From NCEH01 sp043195095 (GTDB lineage: Bacteria > Pseudomonadota > Alphaproteobacteria > Rhizobiales > Xanthobacteraceae), in NCBI RefSeq assembly GCF_043195095.1, contig NZ_JBAFWN010000007.1: a DNA stretch of 64,000 nt, one strand, 5' to 3'. Under the pieces are notes generated by a model that had not been told where the DNA came from, did not search any database, and saw only the letters and a program-made list of their open reading frames with translations. The position numbers were made by a program, and so were the translations under genes. Below are positions 1 to 9,061 of the stretch, piece after piece; within the stretch, counting starts at the first letter, position 1; each line of letters opens with the position of its first letter.

Positions 1-76
1 CCACTGGGCCTTCGGGCCTGGGAAGGCGGCGAAATGGACGCTGACCCGCGAGCCAGGAGACCTGCCGTCAGCCGTG
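1..76 (+). promoter_or_regulatory. cobalamin riboswitch, 3' part (5' end outside window)
   Basis: The first bases read CCACTG and then a GGCC-TTCG-GGCC hairpin (7-18), followed by GGGAAGGC (20-27) and the B12 box AGCCAGGAGACCTGCC (51-66). These are, in order, the conserved landmarks of the AdoCbl riboswitch core. The aptamer's 5' half, including P1 and P2, lies before the window. The remaining leader (77-190) has no gene and probably holds the expression platform that turns off btuB when cobalamin is plentiful. It sits directly upstream of a TonB receptor and a FecCD/BtuCD-type ABC operon, which supports assigning those genes to B12 uptake. Confidence 0.9.
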
Positions 77-190
77 GTCACGCGCGTGCACATTGGGCGG
101 GGTGTCCTGATGGTGGTTGATCCAGGCGGCTCCCGGGCCGTGGGGAGGCCTCGTTCGCGGTGACGGACCACTCGTCCCGCTGAGGCCCAA

Positions 191-2185
191 ATGCCGTCCG
201 CCTTGATTTTCCCCGTTCGCCGCGCCGCGCGCCGTCCCATGCTCGTCGCGCTGATTCTCTCCTTCGCCTCCGGCGTCGCCAATGCCCAGTCGGCGCCCCC
301 CGCCGATGGCGCGTCGCAATCCATCGACCTGCCCGAGGTGGTGGTGAGCGCCACCGGCATGCCGACGCCAGTGGACCAGGTCGCCTCCTCCGTCAGCGTC
401 GTCACCGCCGAGGAGATCGACCGCCAGCAATTGCGCACGGTTCCCCAAGTGCTTCAGTCGCTTCCGGGGCTCAATGTGGTGCAGACCGGCGGGCCGGGCG
501 GGCAGACCTCGGTGTTCATCCGCGGGACCAATTCCAACCATGTGAAGGTGCTGGTGGACGGCATCGACGCCGGCAATCCGTCCAGTCCCACCGGCGCCTT
601 CGACTTCGGCCAATTGCTCGCCACCGACCTTGCCCGCATCGAGGTGCTGCGCGGTCCCCAGAGCGGCCTCTACGGCTCGGATGCGATCGGCGGCGTGATC
701 TCGATCACCACCAAGAAGGGCGAGGGGCCGGCCAAGGTGTTCGGCTACGTGGAAGGCGGCGCGCTCGGCACCTTCAACCAGGCGGCCGCGCTGAGCGGCT
801 CAACGGACAAAGTGGGCTATTCCTTCAACGTCACCCATTTCTCTTCGACCGAGATCCCAGTGACGCCGCCCTCCATTGTCCCGCCGGGCTATCCGATCAA
901 TCCCAACGCCTATGACAACTGGACCTATTCGACCCGGCTCGATTTCCAGATGAGCGATGCGTTCGCGGTCAATTTCGTCGCCCGCTATATCGACAGCCGG
1001 CTTGCCTACACGCCGGATGTCTACCCGCCCCCGCTGTATGAAGGGCTGCCGGCGGCTGAGCGCTCCACCAGCCTCGCCAGCATGTTCTTCACCAAGGGCG
1101 AAGGCGTGTGGACGGCGCTGGACGGCGCGCTCAACACCACGTTCGGAGTGAGCGCCACGACCTCGTCCAACCCCACCACCGGGCCCAACAGCGACGTGAA
1201 CGGCCAGTATGAGGGCGACCGGCAGACCTATTATCTGCGCTCGAACCTCGCCTTTGCGCCGGGGCAGAACCTGCTGGTTGGCGTGGAGCGGCGCAACGAG
1301 GCGATGACCTCCTCCACCCAATATACCGATCTTTCCGCCAGCACCGGCGACACCGGCGCCTATGCGGAACTCCAGGGCAAGCTGGGGGATCGCTTCTTCG
1401 GCGCCGCGAATATCCGCTTCGACAGCGACGACACGTTCGGCGATCATTCCACCTTCCGCCTCGCGCCGGGCTTCCTCATCCCCGAGACGGGAACCACGCT
1501 GAAAGGCAGCTACGGCACCGGCTTCAAAGCGCCCTCGCTGTACCAGCTCTATGCCCCCTATTACGGCAATGCGGAGCTGAAGCCGGAGGAAAGCACGGGC
1601 TATGATATCGGCTTCGAGCAAGAGGCGTTCGGCGGCCGGGTGACGTTCGGCGCCACCTATTTCCACAACGACATCACCAATCTCATCAGCTACGACCCGG
1701 TGACCTACCAGAACATCAACATCTCCAGCGCGACGACACAGGGCGCGGAAACCTTCGTGGCCTTCGCTGTGACCGACCGGCTGAAGCTGAGGATGGACTA
1801 CACCTATACCGAAGCGGTGGGCTACATGCCGCCGGACACCTCCTTCGGGGCGGCCTGCGCGCCGCTGACCGACACTTCCTGCGCGCCGCTGCGGCGGCCG
1901 AACAACAAGGTGAGCGTCAGAGCCGACTGGAACCCCACGGACCAGCTCAATCTCTCCGCCACGCTGATCTACGCGTCCGCCTGGTGGGATATCGTGCGCC
2001 TCACCAGCGATTATATCGACCAGCCGGGCTACACCGTGGTGAACCTGGCGGCAAATTATGCCCTCACGCCCCAGGCGACCGTGTTCGCACGCATCGACAA
2101 TCTGTTCGACCAGACCTACCAGAACCCGAACGGCTACCTTGCACCCGGCTTCGGGGCCTATGGCGGCCTCAAATTCACCTATTAA
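191..2185 (+). CDS. btuB: TonB-dependent vitamin B12 receptor, BtuB-like
   Basis: Outer-membrane receptor of 664 aa, complete. The N-terminus has a basic-hydrophobic signal peptide ending near ANAQS. A TonB box-like segment (LPEVVVSATG) follows, then a plug domain with VFIRGTNSNHVKVLVDGI and IEVLRGPQSGLYGSDAIGGVISI. A 22-strand-type barrel ends in an aromatic terminal residue (LKFTY), as is usual for outer-membrane proteins. The upstream cobalamin riboswitch and the downstream binding protein, permease and ATPase point to corrinoid import rather than siderophores. No strong Shine-Dalgarno is visible before ATG 191. An in-frame ATG at 239, closer to the signal-peptide core, is an alternative start. 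Confidence 0.87.
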   Translation: MPSALIFPVRRAARRPMLVALILSFASGVANAQSAPPADGASQSIDLPEVVVSATGMPTPVDQVASSVSVVTAEEIDRQQLRTVPQVLQSLPGLNVVQTGGPGGQTSVFIRGTNSNHVKVLVDGIDAGNPSSPTGAFDFGQLLATDLARIEVLRGPQSGLYGSDAIGGVISITTKKGEGPAKVFGYVEGGALGTFNQAAALSGSTDKVGYSFNVTHFSSTEIPVTPPSIVPPGYPINPNAYDNWTYSTRLDFQMSDAFAVNFVARYIDSRLAYTPDVYPPPLYEGLPAAERSTSLASMFFTKGEGVWTALDGALNTTFGVSATTSSNPTTGPNSDVNGQYEGDRQTYYLRSNLAFAPGQNLLVGVERRNEAMTSSTQYTDLSASTGDTGAYAELQGKLGDRFFGAANIRFDSDDTFGDHSTFRLAPGFLIPETGTTLKGSYGTGFKAPSLYQLYAPYYGNAELKPEESTGYDIGFEQEAFGGRVTFGATYFHNDITNLISYDPVTYQNINISSATTQGAETFVAFAVTDRLKLRMDYTYTEAVGYMPPDTSFGAACAPLTDTSCAPLRRPNNKVSVRADWNPTDQLNLSATLIYASAWWDIVRLTSDYIDQPGYTVVNLAANYALTPQATVFARIDNLFDQTYQNPNGYLAPGFGAYGGLKFTY

Positions 2186-2195
2186 GGCGGACGGA

Positions 2196-3041
2196 ATGAA
2201 ACGCGTCGCGGGCCTGCTCGCTTGTCTGCTGCTCTGCGCGCCCGCCTCCGCGGAGGCGCAGAGGCCGATACGCATCGCCTCGCTCAATCTGTGCGCCGAC
2301 GAACTGGTGCTGCGCCTCGCGGATCCGGACAAGGTCGCCTCGGTGACCTATCTGGCCCGCGACCCGCGCAGCTCCAATGTCGCCGATCTCGCAAAACGTG
2401 TGCCGGTGAACCGGGGCATCGCCGAAGAGATCGTGCCGCTCGCGCCCGATCTCGTCATCGTCGGTGCCTTCACCACCCGCACCACCACCGCCATGCTGAA
2501 ACATCTCGGCATTCCGATCCTGGAACTGGGCGTGCCGTCGAGCCTGGAGGAGGCCTATGCGCAGATCCGCACGGTCGCCGACCAGATCGGCGAACCGGCG
2601 CGGGGGGAAGCGATGATCGGCGCCATGCAGCAGGCCTTCGCCGGCCTGCCGCCCGTGCCCGTTCACCGCGCCTCGGCCATCGTGCTGCGGCCGAACGGAT
2701 TCACCGCGGGGCGCGGCTCCATCGTCGATGAGATCCTCGAACGCGCGGGTTATGCGAACCTTGCCGCGCGGCTCTCCACCGATCGCCTCGGCCAGCTCAA
2801 TCTGGAGGAGATCGTCGAGGCCCAGCCGGACCTGCTGGTGATCAACGGCGGCGCGGATGCCCCACCCTCGCTGGCCGACGACCTCCTGCACCATCCTGCG
2901 CTCGCCCCGTTCGCAGCAGACGGGCGCACGCTGTCTCTCCCCACCCGCCTGTGGACCTGCGCGGGCCCTGAGCTCGCGCAGGCAGCACAACGCTTGGCGG
3001 CGAAGCGCCTGGCGGGCGCACGCATCGGCATGGCGCGATGA
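2196..3041 (+). CDS. btuF: periplasmic cobalamin-binding protein of ABC importer
   Basis: 281-aa helical-backbone (cluster A) substrate-binding protein. It has a clear signal peptide (KRVAGLLACLLLCAPASAEA) followed by IRIASLNLCADELVLRLADP, typical of BtuF/FecB-type proteins. It would pass corrinoid from BtuB to the inner-membrane permease. The start at ATG 2196 is preceded by AAGGCGG and lies 10 bases after the btuB stop; a longer frame upstream runs through btuB and is rejected. The gene overlaps the permease by four bases (ATGA), indicating translational coupling. Substrate is inferred from riboswitch context; the family itself also binds siderophores and heme. Confidence 0.85.
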   Translation: MKRVAGLLACLLLCAPASAEAQRPIRIASLNLCADELVLRLADPDKVASVTYLARDPRSSNVADLAKRVPVNRGIAEEIVPLAPDLVIVGAFTTRTTTAMLKHLGIPILELGVPSSLEEAYAQIRTVADQIGEPARGEAMIGAMQQAFAGLPPVPVHRASAIVLRPNGFTAGRGSIVDEILERAGYANLAARLSTDRLGQLNLEEIVEAQPDLLVINGGADAPPSLADDLLHHPALAPFAADGRTLSLPTRLWTCAGPELAQAAQRLAAKRLAGARIGMAR

Positions 3042-4045
3042 GCGCGTCCCCGCATCCCGGCCATGCTGCGCTTGTCGCCGCGCTCGCCCTCCTGGTCCTG
3101 GCGCTGTTCGCGGGCTCGGCGGCAATCGGCTATACGACGCTCGACATCTCCGCCGCGCTCGCCGACCTGCTCGCCGGGCGCGCGAGCCTGCCGGCGTTGG
3201 TTCTTTCGGAACTGCGCCTGCCGCGCGCCATCCTCGGCGCCACGGTGGGCTTCAGCCTCGGCATCACCGGCGCCGCGCTCCAGGGGCTCATGCGTAATCC
3301 CTTGGCCGACCCCGGCGTGGTGGGCGTCTCGGGCGCGGCGGCGCTCGGCGCGGTGGTGGCCTTTTATTTCGGCCTGTCGGCCAGCTTCGCCCTCGCGCTT
3401 CCGCTCGGCGGCCTCATGGGCGCGGGCATCGCCACCGCCTTCCTGCTGATGCTGGCGCGCCGGGGGGTGGGCACGGCCACCCTGATCCTCGCCGGCGTGG
3501 CGCTCAACAGCCTGACCGGAGCGCTCACCGCGCTCGCCCTCAATCTCGCGCCAAGCCCCTATGCGGCGCTGGAGGTGGTGTTCTGGCTCATGGGCTCCTT
3601 GTCAGACCGCAGCCTCGTGCACGTGGCGCTGGCGCTTCCGTTCATGATGGCGGGATGGGGCCTCGTGCTCGCCACCGGCCCCGCCCTGGATGCGCTGACC
3701 TTGGGCGAGGACACGGCCACCAGCCTGGGCTTTTCCCTGTCGCGCACGCGTCTGCTGGTGGTGGGGGGCGCCGCTGCGGCGGTGGGCGCGAGCGTCGCGG
3801 TGGCGGGCGCGATCGGCTTCGTCGGGCTGGTGGTGCCCCATCTGATGCGGCCGCTGGCGGGAAACCGGCCCGGCCGCCTGCTTCTGCTGAGCGGGCTTGC
3901 CGGCGCGGCGCTGACGCTGGGCGCCGACATCGCCGTGCGCCTCATCCCGACCCGGCCGGAGCTGAAGCTGGGTGTGGTCACGGCGATTATCGGCGCGCCC
4001 TTCTTCCTCGCCATGCTCCGGCGCTTGAAAATGGAGGGCGAATGA
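3038..4045 (+). CDS. btuC: ABC transporter permease, FecCD/BtuC family
   Basis: 335-aa integral membrane protein with about ten hydrophobic segments, matching the FecCD permease fold. Family signatures visible include LRLPRAILGATVGFSLGITG, GLMRNPLADPGVVGVSGAAALGA, and near the end IGFVGLVVPHLMRPLAGN, the coupling-helix region that contacts the ATPase. It starts inside btuF (ATGA overlap) and its stop overlaps the ATPase start in the same way. It should form a homodimeric channel with the 4042-4833 ATPase for cobalamin import. Confidence 0.87.
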   Translation: MSASPHPGHAALVAALALLVLALFAGSAAIGYTTLDISAALADLLAGRASLPALVLSELRLPRAILGATVGFSLGITGAALQGLMRNPLADPGVVGVSGAAALGAVVAFYFGLSASFALALPLGGLMGAGIATAFLLMLARRGVGTATLILAGVALNSLTGALTALALNLAPSPYAALEVVFWLMGSLSDRSLVHVALALPFMMAGWGLVLATGPALDALTLGEDTATSLGFSLSRTRLLVVGGAAAAVGASVAVAGAIGFVGLVVPHLMRPLAGNRPGRLLLLSGLAGAALTLGADIAVRLIPTRPELKLGVVTAIIGAPFFLAMLRRLKMEGE

Positions 4046-4833
4046 TCCTCGAAGCGCTCCAGGTCAGCGTGGCGCGCGGCACGGCCCGCGTGGTGCGCGA
4101 CCTCTCCGTGAAGGCGCAGCCGGGCGAAGTGCTGGGCCTCATCGGCCCGAATGGCGCGGGAAAAACCTCGCTGCTGCGCGCGCTGTGCGGGCTCGAACCG
4201 CTCGCCGGCGGGCGCGTGACCTATGGCGGACGCACCCTGGCCGAGATCGGCAGGCGCGACGGTGGCCGCACCCTTGCCTATCTCGCGCAGGGCGGACGAA
4301 TCCACTGGCCGGTGCGGGTCGAACAGGTGGTGGCGCTCGGCCGCCTGCCGCATGGCGCGGCTGAGGTGGATGCCGCGACCGTTCGCGCCATGGCGGCGGC
4401 GGACGTGATGCATCTGCGGGACCGGACGGCCGGCACCCTCTCCGGCGGCGAGCGCGCCCGGGTGCTGCTGGCGCGTGCCCTGGCGGTGGAAGCGCCGGTG
4501 CTGCTGGCGGACGAGCCGGTCGCGGCGCTCGATCCCTATCACCAGCTCCAGGCGATGGAGCTGCTACGCGGCCTTGCCCGCGCCGGCACCACCGTAATCG
4601 TGGTGATTCACGACCTGACGCTCGCGGCCCGCTTCTGCGACCGCCTGGCGCTGATGACCGACGGCACCCTCTTGGCTGCCGGGCCCCCCGCGGAGGTGCT
4701 TACCCCTGACCGGGTGGCGAAGGCCTATGGCGTCACAGTGGAAACCGGCATGCGCGCCGGCGAAAAGTTCGTCCTGCCGTGGCGGCGCTGCGATGCGTCG
4801 CCACCACGTGCGCATGGGCATCCCCTCAGCTGA
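4042..4833 (+). CDS. btuD: ABC transporter ATP-binding protein, BtuD-like
   Basis: 263-aa ATPase. The Walker A is GPNGAGKTSLLR, the signature is LSGGERARVLLARAL, and the Walker B is VLLADEPVAALDP followed by the H-loop VVIHDLTLAARFC. It begins at ATG 4042 overlapping the permease stop; a longer frame extends back through btuC and is not credible. It is the last gene of the B12 operon. The next gene, heme oxygenase, is convergent, with about 80 bases between and no obvious intrinsic terminator. Confidence 0.87.
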   Translation: MILEALQVSVARGTARVVRDLSVKAQPGEVLGLIGPNGAGKTSLLRALCGLEPLAGGRVTYGGRTLAEIGRRDGGRTLAYLAQGGRIHWPVRVEQVVALGRLPHGAAEVDAATVRAMAAADVMHLRDRTAGTLSGGERARVLLARALAVEAPVLLADEPVAALDPYHQLQAMELLRGLARAGTTVIVVIHDLTLAARFCDRLALMTDGTLLAAGPPAEVLTPDRVAKAYGVTVETGMRAGEKFVLPWRRCDASPPRAHGHPLS

Positions 4834-4916
4834 CCGCTTCCACCGCCAAATCGCGTGCGACACCCGCCGGCCCGGCGCTCCAAAAGGCCGCCGCGCCAAA
4901 CCGCGCCCGAACCCGA

Positions 4917-5516
4917 TCAGGCAAGCTCCTCGCGCACCAGATCCTGCACATGAGAGAATGCGCTTATGGTGGCCGCCTCCGCGCGGCGGTCCTCCTCGGG
5001 GGTCAACGCGATCGCATCGAGCGCTTCGGTGAAGCGGCGCCAGTGAAGGCCCCGCCCCTCGGGGTGTGCGGCGAGATGGCGGGCGCCGAAGCGCTCGGAG
5101 AGATCAAGCTTGATCGCCGCCTTCAGCAGAAACGCCGCCCCCATGTTGGAGCCCTCGACCACATAGAGCCAGCCGAGCGCCTCCGGCAGCGGCAGCGCGA
5201 CCGCCGGATCGGCGACATCCGGGCGGGCGATGTCTGGGCGGGCGAGGCCGAGATCCAGAAGGTCGTTCTCCACGCGCGACAGCCGCTCGCGGCTGGCGAG
5301 GCCCGGCAGCAGCGCCTGGAACGCCGGCGCCGCATAAAGCGGTGCGACCCTCAGATGCAGCCGATATTGGAACCGTAGGAAGCGGGCGTAATTCTCCCGT
5401 TTGGCAAAGGGCGCCGCCTGCATCACGCTGTCATCCACGCGCTGGTGCAGCGCGCTGGAGGCCGCGCGAAACCGCAAGATCCGGCTGGGCGCCAGCACAT
5501 CCCCATCAACGCTCAT
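4917..5516 (-). CDS. hemO: biliverdin-producing heme oxygenase
   Basis: 199-aa protein of the bacterial HemO/BphO heme oxygenase family, which opens heme to biliverdin, CO and ferrous iron in the cytoplasm. Visible markers are an N-terminal ALHQRVD containing the probable proximal heme ligand His (about residue 24) and the distal-helix motif LGWLYVVEGSNMGA. The start at 5516 is preceded by GGAG at good spacing; an in-frame ATG at 5555 would add 13 residues without a better ribosome site. It lies just downstream of the TonB heme receptor on the same strand, so imported heme is probably degraded by its product. A role in supplying biliverdin to a phytochrome is the alternative, but no phytochrome is in view. 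Confidence 0.88.
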   Translation of the reverse strand: MSVDGDVLAPSRILRFRAASSALHQRVDDSVMQAAPFAKRENYARFLRFQYRLHLRVAPLYAAPAFQALLPGLASRERLSRVENDLLDLGLARPDIARPDVADPAVALPLPEALGWLYVVEGSNMGAAFLLKAAIKLDLSERFGARHLAAHPEGRGLHWRRFTEALDAIALTPEEDRRAEAATISAFSHVQDLVREELA

Positions 5517-5589
5517 CGTCCGCACTCCATGACCTTGCGCTGGTTCAAGCCGCACGCGGCCGCCCGCGCGCGCGATTGGGAAAAGGCGT

Positions 5590-7851
5590 TCATTTCACGA
5601 TCCTCGCGGGTGCATTCGCCGCCACGGCGCCGCCGCCGAAGCGGATCGTGAGGCCGCCCTTTACCGTGAGCCCGGCACTCGGAAGGAAGCTTTCGAACTG
5701 GGTGTATTGCTCGTTCAGCAGGTTCTCGACCGAGAGCTGCATCAGCACGTTTTCCGAGGGCTGATAGCCGAGATAGGCGCTGACCAGATTGAAGCTGGGC
5801 GACGGGTCATAGACCGAATTGGTCGGCAGATCCTCGGCCGTCTTGGCGGCAACCGCCGTCCAGCGCAGGGCGAGGCTGAGCTTGCGCTCAAGGAAGCGCA
5901 GGCCCACCGTGGAGGTGATCTGGTCCGGCGGCACCGAGGCCAGCGGTTGTCCGGCAGTGGGGCCGGCGGTCGCCTTGCCGCTGCTGGTCTGGCCGGAAAG
6001 GCCCGCGAACCAGATGCCGGCATCATAAGTGCCTTCGAACTCGAAACCTTCCAGCTGCGCCTCGGCGACATTCTGGTATTGCGCGAGCGAATAGGGATTT
6101 TGAAGCGCCGCCGGGCATCGCACAAAGGAGGGCAGCGTGACCAGGCAGGAGGCCGGGCCATAGGTCACGAGGTCGATATAGTTCTCGACATCGTTGCGAT
6201 AAATGTTCGCCTTGATGCGGACCTTGTCCCCCTTGGTGAGCAGGTCGTCATACTTGATATTGACGCCAAGCTCCTTGTTCTTCCCGACTTCCGCCTGGAG
6301 GTTCGGATTTGGCACGAAGCTGAACGGCGCGGCGCCGCCGGGAAATACGGCGGGATGCGGCCCGGCGACCAGCGCTTCGGTCACGCTTGGGGCGCGGTAA
6401 CCCTCGGCATAAGTGCCGTAAAAGGTGAACCATGGCAGCGGCGTGAGGCCGATCGTCAGCTTTGGCGAGAGATGATCGCCGCTATTGGTGGTGCCGTCGC
6501 CGCTCAGTTCGTAGCTGTCATAGCGCAGGCCGGCGATGGCCTGGAACCAGGTGGAATAGTTCGCCTGCCATTGCACGAACCCGCCACCGACCCCGCGCTC
6601 GCCCGACGGGTTGTAGCCGTCGCCGAAGCCGTAATTGTCGATGTTGCTGACGTCGTCATGGAAGTAATCGCCGCCGATGGTCACGGCATTGCGCACCACA
6701 CCCAAATCGAAGCGGGACGTATTGTTCACATCGAAGCCCACCGTATCAATGGTGAAGCTGCGCGGATTGCCCACGGCCCCGGTGATGAGATTGGAACTGC
6801 CCGCGACCTTGGTCTGATCGAGGGCGACCTGGTTCCAATAGATGCTGCTGCGCCAATCAAACAGATTGTCGTCGGGGTTCGAATATTTCCAGCTCCCGGT
6901 CACCGTGCGGTTCGTCACGTCGGTGGCGTATTGCGTCGAGGTGGGCGTAACGACGCCATCGCTGGTGGTGTAACTGCTGTCGTAATTGAGCGCGGTCACC
7001 TTCACTTCATGGAAATCGGCGGGGCGCACCGTAACCTTCGCGATGCCGGTCCAGGTATCGTAGCCCGAATTCTGCACCACGTCGCCATTGCCGTCCTTAT
7101 AGTCGGACTGGCTGCGATAGGTGCCGCCGGCGAATACATCCACATTCTGTCCGATATGCGTGGCCGCGAAGAGCGAGCCAAAGCCCATGGGGCCGTTGGA
7201 GCCGAATTCGGAATTGGCCTCCACACCCCAGGTATTGCCGGGCAGGATGATGTCATTCGCATCCTTGGTGCGCAGCGTCACCACGCCGCCGATCGCGCCC
7301 GAGCCGAAGATGTTGGAGACCGGACCGCGCACCACGTCCACGCCGGCGACAAGTCCAGGCTCCAGGAAGAAGCTGCCGGCCTGATTGGCATGGCCGAGCT
7401 GGGTGAAATCCTGGCGCGCGCCGTCCACGATCACGGCGACGCGGCCGAAATCCTGCAAGCCGCGGATATTGATCGAGGTGCCGGAGGAATTGGCGTTCTG
7501 GAGCGCGGTCGTTCCGGGCATGCCGGTGAAAAGATCCGACATGCGGCTCGCCATCAGTGGCTCCAGCTGGTCCTCGCGCAGCACGCTGACACCGGCCAGC
7601 GTGTCGATGGCGAGTTGCTCGGTCTTGGTCGCAACCACCGTGATGGTATCGAGCGCGAGCGCATCGTCCGGGCCCGGCTGCACGATCTGCACGGGCACGC
7701 CCGGGTGCGCGGCCTCGGAAACGGCTTGCGCCAGGGCGCCGGCTGAAGAGCCAAGGCCGGCGCAGGCGGACATCGCCGCAACCGCGACGCTGGACAACCA
7801 GGCGCGACGCAAAATGGCGCGCGTCCGCTCTCCCGCAAGGGTGCGAGTCAT
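5590..7851 (-). CDS. hmuR: TonB-dependent heme/hemoglobin receptor
   Basis: 753-aa outer-membrane receptor of the heme/hemoglobin/transferrin type. After a signal peptide rich in Ala (ending ALAQA) come a TonB box-like DTITVVATK, a plug with INIRGLQDFGRVAVIVDG, and DVVRGPVSNIFGSGAIGGVV. The barrel contains TFYGTYAEGYRAPSVTEALV, a conserved segment of HmuR/BhuR-type receptors. Start ATG 7851 is chosen because CAGGAG precedes it; upstream in-frame starts to 7998 add an AT-rich untypical extension. It is divergent from hmuTUV and followed by heme oxygenase. The exact symbol (hmuR, bhuR, hasR-like) is not decided by sequence alone. Confidence 0.87.
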   Translation of the reverse strand: MTRTLAGERTRAILRRAWLSSVAVAAMSACAGLGSSAGALAQAVSEAAHPGVPVQIVQPGPDDALALDTITVVATKTEQLAIDTLAGVSVLREDQLEPLMASRMSDLFTGMPGTTALQNANSSGTSINIRGLQDFGRVAVIVDGARQDFTQLGHANQAGSFFLEPGLVAGVDVVRGPVSNIFGSGAIGGVVTLRTKDANDIILPGNTWGVEANSEFGSNGPMGFGSLFAATHIGQNVDVFAGGTYRSQSDYKDGNGDVVQNSGYDTWTGIAKVTVRPADFHEVKVTALNYDSSYTTSDGVVTPTSTQYATDVTNRTVTGSWKYSNPDDNLFDWRSSIYWNQVALDQTKVAGSSNLITGAVGNPRSFTIDTVGFDVNNTSRFDLGVVRNAVTIGGDYFHDDVSNIDNYGFGDGYNPSGERGVGGGFVQWQANYSTWFQAIAGLRYDSYELSGDGTTNSGDHLSPKLTIGLTPLPWFTFYGTYAEGYRAPSVTEALVAGPHPAVFPGGAAPFSFVPNPNLQAEVGKNKELGVNIKYDDLLTKGDKVRIKANIYRNDVENYIDLVTYGPASCLVTLPSFVRCPAALQNPYSLAQYQNVAEAQLEGFEFEGTYDAGIWFAGLSGQTSSGKATAGPTAGQPLASVPPDQITSTVGLRFLERKLSLALRWTAVAAKTAEDLPTNSVYDPSPSFNLVSAYLGYQPSENVLMQLSVENLLNEQYTQFESFLPSAGLTVKGGLTIRFGGGAVAANAPARIVK

Positions 7852-8101
7852 TTCAAAGCTCCTGAAAATTAGCTGCTGGCTACCACCCAAGCGGGCTTTG
7901 CGGGCTCCGGCGCGCAATCGGGCGCTTCCGTCCCGCCTAAGCACTCGCTTCCATATGGTCAAGTGGATTAGCTCTAATATTGCAATGTATACCAACATGG
8001 CGCATGAGCTTATTTGAATCTCGACATACCAAAATCCGCTGAAATTTGAATGATTAAAAATCTAATCCGCCAACAAGTTACGAATCTAAGGCACGAATGC
8101 A
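7852..8101. promoter_or_regulatory. divergent promoter region between heme receptor and hmuT
   Basis: 250 bases without a gene, distinctly AT-rich compared with the surroundings, between the divergent receptor and hmuT genes. It contains a short inverted repeat ATTAG-CT-CTAAT (7967-7978) and further TCTAA-type half-sites near 8060-8090. Alphaproteobacterial heme genes are usually controlled by iron regulators (Irr, RirA or Fur), and Irr boxes resemble TTTAGAA-N-TTCTAAA. The repeat here is only a partial match, so assignment to a particular regulator is inference. Confidence 0.5.
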
Positions 8102-9061
8102 ATGAATCGAATCACCAGTCAGGCCGCGAATCGAATGCGAGAAAAGAGAACTATATTTATACTAGCTCTAACTCTAATTTTCGCACCGCTCGGGCAAGGG
8201 GCCGCTGGCGCCGAAGCGCGATCGCCGGGTGAGCCGCAGGCGCGGCGTATTGTTTCCATCGGCGGTGCCGTCACCGAGATCCTGTTCGCCCTCGGGCTCG
8301 GCGACCGGGTCATCGCCGTCGACCAGACCAGCACGTATCCCGCCGCCGCACGTGCCCGGCCCAATGTGGGCTATGCGCGCACCCTCACACCGGAAGGCGT
8401 GCTTTCCGTCGGTCCGGACCTGATCCTCGCCATCGAAGGGTCTGGGCCGCCCGAGGCCCTCGCGGTGCTGAAGGCCGCCGCCGTGCCGGTGGTGATGATC
8501 CCGGACGGGCACGATGCGGCGGGGGTGATCCGCAAGGTGGAGGCGGTCTCCGCGGCGGTGGGGGCAAGCGAGGCGGGTGCCCGGCTCGCCGCCGCCCTCA
8601 AGGCTGATTTCGCGCAGGTGGCGGACGGCGTTGCGCATCTGCCGGGACGGCCGCGCGCGGCTTTCGTGCTCTCCGCTTCCGGCGGCACCGCCGTTGTGGG
8701 CGGGGCCGAGACCAGCGCCGACGCCATGTTGCGGCTGGCTGGCGCGCAGAACGCCCTGTCCGCCATCAGGGGCTACAAGCCCGCCGTGGATGAGGCCGCC
8801 TTCGCCGCGGATCCCGAAGCCGTGGTCGTGATGAGCGGAGCCGGCCAAGTGCTCACGGCACCCATGATCTTCGCGCTTCCGGCCTTCACCGGCACCACGG
8901 CAGCACGGGAGAACCGCTTCGTCGCGCTGCCCGGCTCCTATCTGCTGGGCTTTGGCCCGCGCACGCCGCAAGCGGTGCGTGATCTCGCCCTCGCATTGCG
9001 GCCCGGCGCGACGCTCGCGCCCCTGCCGCCGCGCCCCTGGGCAGGCGAGGCGATGCCATGA
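8102..9061 (+). CDS. hmuT: heme ABC transporter substrate-binding protein
   Basis: 319-aa cluster-A binding protein. A signal peptide lies at about residues 15-37. It is followed by RRIVSIGGAVTEILFALG, VIAVDQTSTYP, VGYARTLTPEGVLSVGPDLI and EGSGPPEAL, a run typical of HmuT. It captures heme in the periplasm and delivers it to HmuUV. The first ATG (8102) has an AAGG-type site upstream; ATG 8135 is an alternative. The first 100 bases are AT-rich, like the promoter before them. Its stop overlaps hmuU by ATGA. Confidence 0.9.
   Translation: MNRITSQAANRMREKRTIFILALTLIFAPLGQGAAGAEARSPGEPQARRIVSIGGAVTEILFALGLGDRVIAVDQTSTYPAAARARPNVGYARTLTPEGVLSVGPDLILAIEGSGPPEALAVLKAAAVPVVMIPDGHDAAGVIRKVEAVSAAVGASEAGARLAAALKADFAQVADGVAHLPGRPRAAFVLSASGGTAVVGGAETSADAMLRLAGAQNALSAIRGYKPAVDEAAFAADPEAVVVMSGAGQVLTAPMIFALPAFTGTTAARENRFVALPGSYLLGFGPRTPQAVRDLALALRPGATLAPLPPRPWAGEAMP

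Noticed and set aside
7967..7978. Confident Irr or Fur box call
   Set aside because: The repeat is shorter than known boxes and only partly matches them, so it is reported only as a candidate region.
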